Both the position numbers and the translations under genes were made by a program. Shown piece after piece: positions 31,267 to 34,664 of a DNA stretch of 34,664 nt (its first letter is position 1; every line of letters starts with the position of its first letter). The DNA comes from a virus, in IMG/VR virus record IMGVR_UViG_3300040960_002782, positions 1 to 34,664 of that record. One strand, written 5' to 3'. The notes under the pieces are model-generated. The model had not been told where the DNA came from. It worked only from the letters and a program-made list of their open reading frames with translations, and made no database searches.

Positions 31267-32289
31267 ATGACAGTTCGAAAGTTAGACGACGGCAACAAGA
31301 AACCATGGATGTGCGATGTCCGTCCAAATGGCCGTAATGGTAAACGTGTAAGAAAACGCTTTGCGACTAAAGGTGAAGCACTTGCCTATGAGAAGTTTGT
31401 TTTAAAAGAAACCGACGACAAACCATGGTTAGGTGAGAAAAGCCAAACTCGTAGCCTGTTGGATATGATCGACTTATGGCAAGAACGCCACGGCCAATCA
31501 CTTGCCCATTCCAAATACACTTACAATAAGTTGAAGGTTATGGGCTTGGCGTTAGGCGACCCGCTTTATCATAAGCTCACGGCAACGATGTTTACTGAAT
31601 ACCGCACTCGCCGCCTTGCAGGTGAAGTGGCTGATTTGAATGGCCGAAAGGTTGAAGTGTCTTTTCGTACTTGCAACAACGAACAAGATCTGCTGAATGC
31701 TGTGATTGTAGAGCTGCAGCGCATGGGAGAATGGAAAGGCGAAAACCCTTTAAAAGCTGTCCGTCAATTCAAACTTCATGAACCTGAAATGGAATTTCTC
31801 ACCATTGAGGAAATGCAGAACCTTATCACAAAGGCAGAAGCACACGAATTCCATGATGACATGCATAAGATTATTAAACTTTGTTTGGCTACAGGTGGTC
31901 GCTTTCGTGAAGCATCCCGACTAACGGGCGCTCAAATCACAAAATACAAAGTCACGTTCACTCAAACGAAAGGTAAAAAGAATCGCTCGGTACCGATCAG
32001 CCCCGAACTTTACGAAGAGATTTACAAGGAAGGTTCTGGCCCATTGTTTAGCATTGGCTATTCGACCGTTTACCGATTCATTGTGAGAAACGTTCCACGA
32101 CTAAAGCAGCAAGCGGCCCACGTTCTGCGCCATACTTTCGCGTCTTACTACATGATGAACGGTGGCAACATCATCGCCCTTCAACGCATCCTTGGTCATA
32201 GTGATATTAAGCAGACCATGCGATACGCGCACCTCGCCCCAGATCACCTAGAAGATGTGGTCACAAAGAACCCGTTAGTGAACTTGTAA
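31267..32289 (+). CDS. int: Tyrosine integrase
   Basis: 340 aa. Catalytic residues: R212 in ATGGRFREA, a lysine in the TKGKKNR turn (235-238), H285 and R288 in HVLRHT, H311 in LGHS and the nucleophile Y320 in MRYAH. The N-terminal part (AP2-like arm-binding and SAM-like core-binding domains) is P2-type in length. It acts at the ycgN site. The spacing to the lipoprotein gene is 12 bp. One accessory gene separates it from attR, so attP lies about 1.25 kb downstream of int. Confidence 0.95.
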   Translation: MTVRKLDDGNKKPWMCDVRPNGRNGKRVRKRFATKGEALAYEKFVLKETDDKPWLGEKSQTRSLLDMIDLWQERHGQSLAHSKYTYNKLKVMGLALGDPLYHKLTATMFTEYRTRRLAGEVADLNGRKVEVSFRTCNNEQDLLNAVIVELQRMGEWKGENPLKAVRQFKLHEPEMEFLTIEEMQNLITKAEAHEFHDDMHKIIKLCLATGGRFREASRLTGAQITKYKVTFTQTKGKKNRSVPISPELYEEIYKEGSGPLFSIGYSTVYRFIVRNVPRLKQQAAHVLRHTFASYYMMNGGNIIALQRILGHSDIKQTMRYAHLAPDHLEDVVTKNPLVNL

Positions 32290-32354
32290 GTGAATAACAC
32301 TCTTTTGCTATCGCCAACTCAGCTATAGCTCTATTTAAAAGGATAGGTTTTTAT

Positions 32355-33389
32355 ATGAATGGATGTGTACTCTTCAACATTTTCTTTCCCGGCCAGATTA
32401 GAGTATTGCCAGGAGAAGCATTTTTCGAATTGGATGGTATGACTTTTTGTGTAGGGATTGCCGGACATCAATCTTCTATTGCGACAGCTTCTTTCCCCAA
32501 TGAGATTATTAAGCAACCTCAGGGGTATACCTTCAACAAGCCTATAACTGCACTAAAAAATCAAACATGTAATTATCGACGTTTAGAAGATAACTCGTTA
32601 GATGTGAGCCTGCTAATGTCAACTGAGAATGGGGTATCTAACTTTAGTTACAGCGATTCTATGACATTTGTCCGAGTGGCTTTTGAAGCTAACTGCTTAG
32701 AGTTAGGCATGGAGAAACTTGCAATTAAAGCTCTAAACCATTTCATAAAAGTCTATAGATACGCAAGCAAAGACATGAATGTTAAAGAGACTGAATTTAT
32801 CTATGGTTTCAAACCATACCTCGTTGGAGCTTACAAGAACTATCAAGATGACGAAAAGGCAGAACCAACAGCCCAAAAGAGAATCCAAGGCTTATTTGAC
32901 AATTGGGAACCGAAACCAACCCATTTCATCTCAATGCAGGGCCGCAACCTATTGGATGAGGAAATTGATGGGTTTGACCGCAACAAAGTGACAGGGGAGA
33001 TTGCACATTACCTAACTAGCGACTCATTTTATCCTTGGATGCAAACGATGAATCGAGCATATGAGTTAGCATCGGAGCTCAAGCATCACAACGCAGCAAT
33101 TATTGAGGCATTTCTTTCAGTAGAGGTACGATTGTTTGAGTTCGTCAGAAAGCATGGTATCAAAGTGAAATTTAATCGCCGGCATAAACAAGAACCTACA
33201 ATTGTAGATGTGATACGTTCACTGAAAAGGCTGTTGAATCGAGAACTCTATCAATCACTAGATAGTTTCCGTATATCGAGAAATAAAATAGTGCATGAAA
33301 GTCAAAACCACAGCTACGAAGAGTGTATTGCATTTCTGAATACAGCTACTCAGATACATCGTTTCATCGAAGATTACCCCAACAACTGA
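32355..33389 (+). CDS. HEPN-like accessory protein beside attR
   Basis: 344 aa. The N-terminal 220 residues are unknown, mixed alpha/beta. The last 110 form helices typical of HEPN (AYELASELKHHNAAIIEAFLSVEVRLFEFVRK, then IVDVIRSLKRLLN), with R309-N-x3-H314 in RNKIVH, the classic R-x4-H catalytic motif. ApeA and other abortive-infection proteins have a large sensor part plus such a C-terminal HEPN RNase. AAAAGGAT lies before the start. Its place between int and attR is a usual spot for cargo genes. Defence function is inference. Confidence 0.75.
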   Translation: MNGCVLFNIFFPGQIRVLPGEAFFELDGMTFCVGIAGHQSSIATASFPNEIIKQPQGYTFNKPITALKNQTCNYRRLEDNSLDVSLLMSTENGVSNFSYSDSMTFVRVAFEANCLELGMEKLAIKALNHFIKVYRYASKDMNVKETEFIYGFKPYLVGAYKNYQDDEKAEPTAQKRIQGLFDNWEPKPTHFISMQGRNLLDEEIDGFDRNKVTGEIAHYLTSDSFYPWMQTMNRAYELASELKHHNAAIIEAFLSVEVRLFEFVRKHGIKVKFNRRHKQEPTIVDVIRSLKRLLNRELYQSLDSFRISRNKIVHESQNHSYEECIAFLNTATQIHRFIEDYPNN

Positions 33390-33529
33390 TGGGGTAAACA
33401 CTTTTATCTATCACAGAAACGTCCACACAAAATGTCCACATTGTGTCCACAAATTTTCAGAATATAGATAAACACTGATGATTATTGACTAACAACCCTT
33501 TGATAAAGACCAGTCACGCCTTGTTTGGC
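33390..33529. other. Right terminal region of the prophage
   Basis: Noncoding. ACCCC (33376-33380) pairs with GGGGT (33391-33395), a weak hairpin at the end of the HEPN-like gene followed by a T-poor tract. The rest carries the arm-type repeats listed separately and an A/T-rich stretch up to the ycgN stop. Confidence 0.55.
33421..33451 (+). repeat. Putative integrase arm-type sites, right arm
   Basis: GTCCACA occurs at 33421-33427, 33434-33440 and 33445-33451, about one helical turn apart. The left arm carries one full and one degenerate copy. They lie 104-140 bp from the att core. Confidence 0.5.
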
Positions 33530-33970
33530 CTAGTTCCTATTAGGGTGATTTAAAATGTGGTCTTCCCAATCAACAACATCAATCTCATACACTACTTTAT
33601 TACGTACACTTTCACCCGCAGCGTGCATTGCAGATTTAGAGCCAGTGATCAGTGGGTGCCATTCTGGCAGTGGCTTCTCTTCTGACAATAGGCGATAAGC
33701 ACATGTGTCAGGAAGCCAGTGAAACTCATCAATCTTGTCACGAGTTAACTTCAAACACTCTTCACCTGAGCTAAAACGATTTGGGTAATCTTTACAAGAA
33801 CACGTCTTATTGTTTAACCAGCTACATGCCACGTTGGTGTAGTACACTTCGTCGCTATCTTCATCCATTAGTTTGTGCAGGCAACATTTGCCGCAACCAT
33901 CACAAAGCGATTCCCACTCTTGCTCGGTCATCTGTTCTAGTGATTTTTCTTGCCAAAATGGACTGGTCAT
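33530..33970 (-). CDS. ycgN: YcgN-family (UPF0260) cysteine-cluster protein with phage-supplied 3' end
   Basis: 146 aa, full length. The conserved cysteines are in [22 protein letters not shown] and EECLKL, likely a metal or iron-sulphur ligand set. [28 protein letters not shown] is a family hallmark. Its last residues, HILNHPNRN, come from the prophage; the native ones (HIINHPNRA) remain at the left junction. Function in the cell is not established. The gene stays intact, so integration is probably harmless to it. Confidence 0.93.
   Translation of the reverse strand: MTSPFWQEKSLEQMTEQEWESLCDGCGKCCLHKLMDEDSDEVYYTNVACSWLNNKTCSCKDYPNRFSSGEECLKLTRDKIDEFHWLPDTCAYRLLSEEKPLPEWHPLITGSKSAMHAAGESVRNKVVYEIDVVDWEDHILNHPNRN
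33555..33564. other. attR core
   Basis: ATGTGGTCTT, identical to 923-932. It lies inside ycgN ten codons from its stop, so everything downstream of the crossover in that gene is phage-supplied. Confidence 0.75.
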
Positions 33971-34129
33971 AATAGGACTTCTTACTCTTTTACTGGGGTG
34001 CGTGTTATACCGCTAGCCCACAAAAAGTTCAAGGATAAAAAGTGTTCAGGGATTAATCACAGACAAAAGCTGCCACAAGCGATAATTTTTGCTACTATCG
34101 CGCACCCTGTTTTGACTGAGTATAAATTG

Positions 34130-34378
34130 ATGGAATGTCGTCTAGGTTGTGGTGCCTGCTGTATTGCACCAAGTATTACATCTGCTATTCCTGGTATGCC
34201 AAATGGCAAGCCTGCTGGCGTTCGCTGTATTCAGCTCAATGAACAGAATCTATGCAAACTATTCGGACAACCGGAACGCCCAAAAGTGTGTCACCAATTT
34301 AAGGCGTGCCCAATCATTTGTGGTAAAACAAACCAAGAAGCGCTCGACAATATCACTGAACTCGAAGCCATCACATAG
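34130..34378 (+). CDS. YkgJ-family cysteine-cluster protein
   Basis: 82 aa from ATG 34130; the frame is open further upstream but the first conserved residues start here. MECRLGCGACCIAPSI, then MPNGKPAGVRCIQL, CKLFGQPERPKVCHQF and CPIICG give the full CxxCGxCC-type pattern of the family, probably binding zinc or iron-sulphur. It is divergent from ycgN, another cysteine-cluster gene, across 160 bp. Function unknown. Confidence 0.85.
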   Translation: MECRLGCGACCIAPSITSAIPGMPNGKPAGVRCIQLNEQNLCKLFGQPERPKVCHQFKACPIICGKTNQEALDNITELEAIT

Positions 34379-34411
34379 CCTCTGTCTCAATAAAATTGTT
34401 AGCTCATGAAC

Positions 34412-34452
34412 AAAAAAGCCGCTGACTTTCTAGATAAGAGAGCAAGCGGCTT
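34412..34452 (-). terminator. Terminator downstream of recR
   Basis: On the minus strand AGCCGCT pairs with AGCGGCT across a long loop and is followed by six T. It begins 4 bp past the recR stop. Confidence 0.75.
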
Positions 34453-34455
34453 AGA

Positions 34456-34664
34456 TTAGATTTTGTGTCGACCCAATAGTGAGTGAGACAGCGTGGTGCC
34501 ATCCACCAGCTCTAACTCGCCACCAACGGGAACACCGTGAGCGATTCGGCTAGCGTTCACTTCATGAGCGCTACATAACTCAGCAATATAGTGGGCTGTT
34601 GCTTCGCCTTCCACCGTTGGGTTGGTTGCAAGAATCACTTCTGCAATATCGCCACGGCGCAAAC
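34456..34664 (-). CDS. recR: Recombination protein RecR, C-terminal part
   Basis: The frame runs off the window edge, so the true start is outside. The visible 69 residues contain [21 protein letters not shown] of the Toprim domain and end [21 protein letters not shown], which is nearly identical to E. coli RecR. RecR works with RecO and RecF to load RecA at gaps. Confidence 0.95.
   Translation of the reverse strand, partial: LRRGDIAEVILATNPTVEGEATAHYIAELCSAHEVNASRIAHGVPVGGELELVDGTTLSHSLLGRHKI

Larger units (their letters stand above)
923..33564. mobile_element. P2-family (HP1/K139-like) prophage integrated in ycgN
   Basis: The element is bounded by a 10-bp identity at 923-932 and 33555-33564. 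It carries a full P2-type gene set: gpQ/P/O/N/M/L head genes, contractile tail and baseplate genes, gpA replication initiator, Ogr, CI, Cox, CII and tyrosine integrase. Terminase and portal are divergent from scaffold and capsid, as in P2 and HP1. Tail genes follow the HP1/K139 plan: sheath and tube first, then zinc finger, lysis, tape measure and baseplate. No structural gene looks broken, so it may be inducible. The element is about 32.6 kb counting one att copy. The family assignment is from recognised proteins and gene order; no alignment was run. Confidence 0.93.

Noticed and set aside
995-33451. GTCCACA repeats (AAAATGTCCACA shared by both ends) as the att core itself
   Set aside because: The 12-bp identity leaves the ycgN remnant unexplained, while the ATGTGGTCTT core sits exactly where the displaced and replacement ycgN ends join the rest.
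1-34664. tRNA, rRNA or insertion sequence
   Set aside because: No cloverleaf, ribosomal sequence, transposase or terminal inverted repeat could be found on reading both strands.

Overview
The window is chromosomal DNA of a gammaproteobacterium, most likely a Vibrio or close relative. Three host segments flank one apparently complete P2-family prophage of about 32.6 kb. The type resembles HP1, K139/kappa and phiO18P rather than P2 itself. Host genes on the left are the 3' end of a BCCT-family osmolyte transporter and its terminator. Host genes on the right are ycgN, a ykgJ-like cysteine-cluster gene and the 3' part of recR. The Vibrio call is inference from gene content, codon and protein style, and phage type; no rRNA or tRNA is present.

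The prophage sits in the 3' end of ycgN. A 10-bp identity (923-932 and 33555-33564) marks the att core. The displaced original ycgN tail, still readable as ten codons plus a stop, remains at 898-930. The phage supplies a replacement tail of the same length at 33530-33562.

Layout from left to right: noncoding terminal region with putative integrase arm sites and a candidate cos (933-1600); the late morphogenesis operon on the minus strand (1614-17363), which reads from its promoter as scaffold, major capsid, small terminase, head completion, tail completion, sheath, tube, a TraR-like zinc finger, a lysis cassette, tail chaperones with a -1 frameshift, tape measure, baseplate, a split tail fibre, hub and spike; a divergent late promoter region (17364-17539); large terminase and portal on the plus strand (17540-20343); an Ogr/Delta late activator convergent with a small unknown gene, each behind a LexA-type box; a Rha-type gene whose leader pairs with a C4-type antisense RNA (21473-22475); a two-gene accessory operon with a HEPN-like protein (22705-23885); the gpA-type rolling-circle initiator (23887-26367); early genes up to CII and Cox (26629-29974); and, divergent from cox, the lysogeny block cI, lipoprotein, integrase (30165-32289), followed by a second HEPN-like accessory gene next to attR.

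How it works together (partly inference): the CI repressor is of the 186 type and shows no RecA-cleavage signature. SOS induction would therefore need a separate LexA-controlled antirepressor; the 72-aa gene at 20656 is positioned for that. Ogr, also behind a LexA box, would then switch on the divergent late promoters. The most novel material is the TPR-like/HEPN pair at 22705-23885, the HEPN-like gene at 32355, the LexA pair, the C4/Rha circuit and two 10-bp-phased operator arrays.
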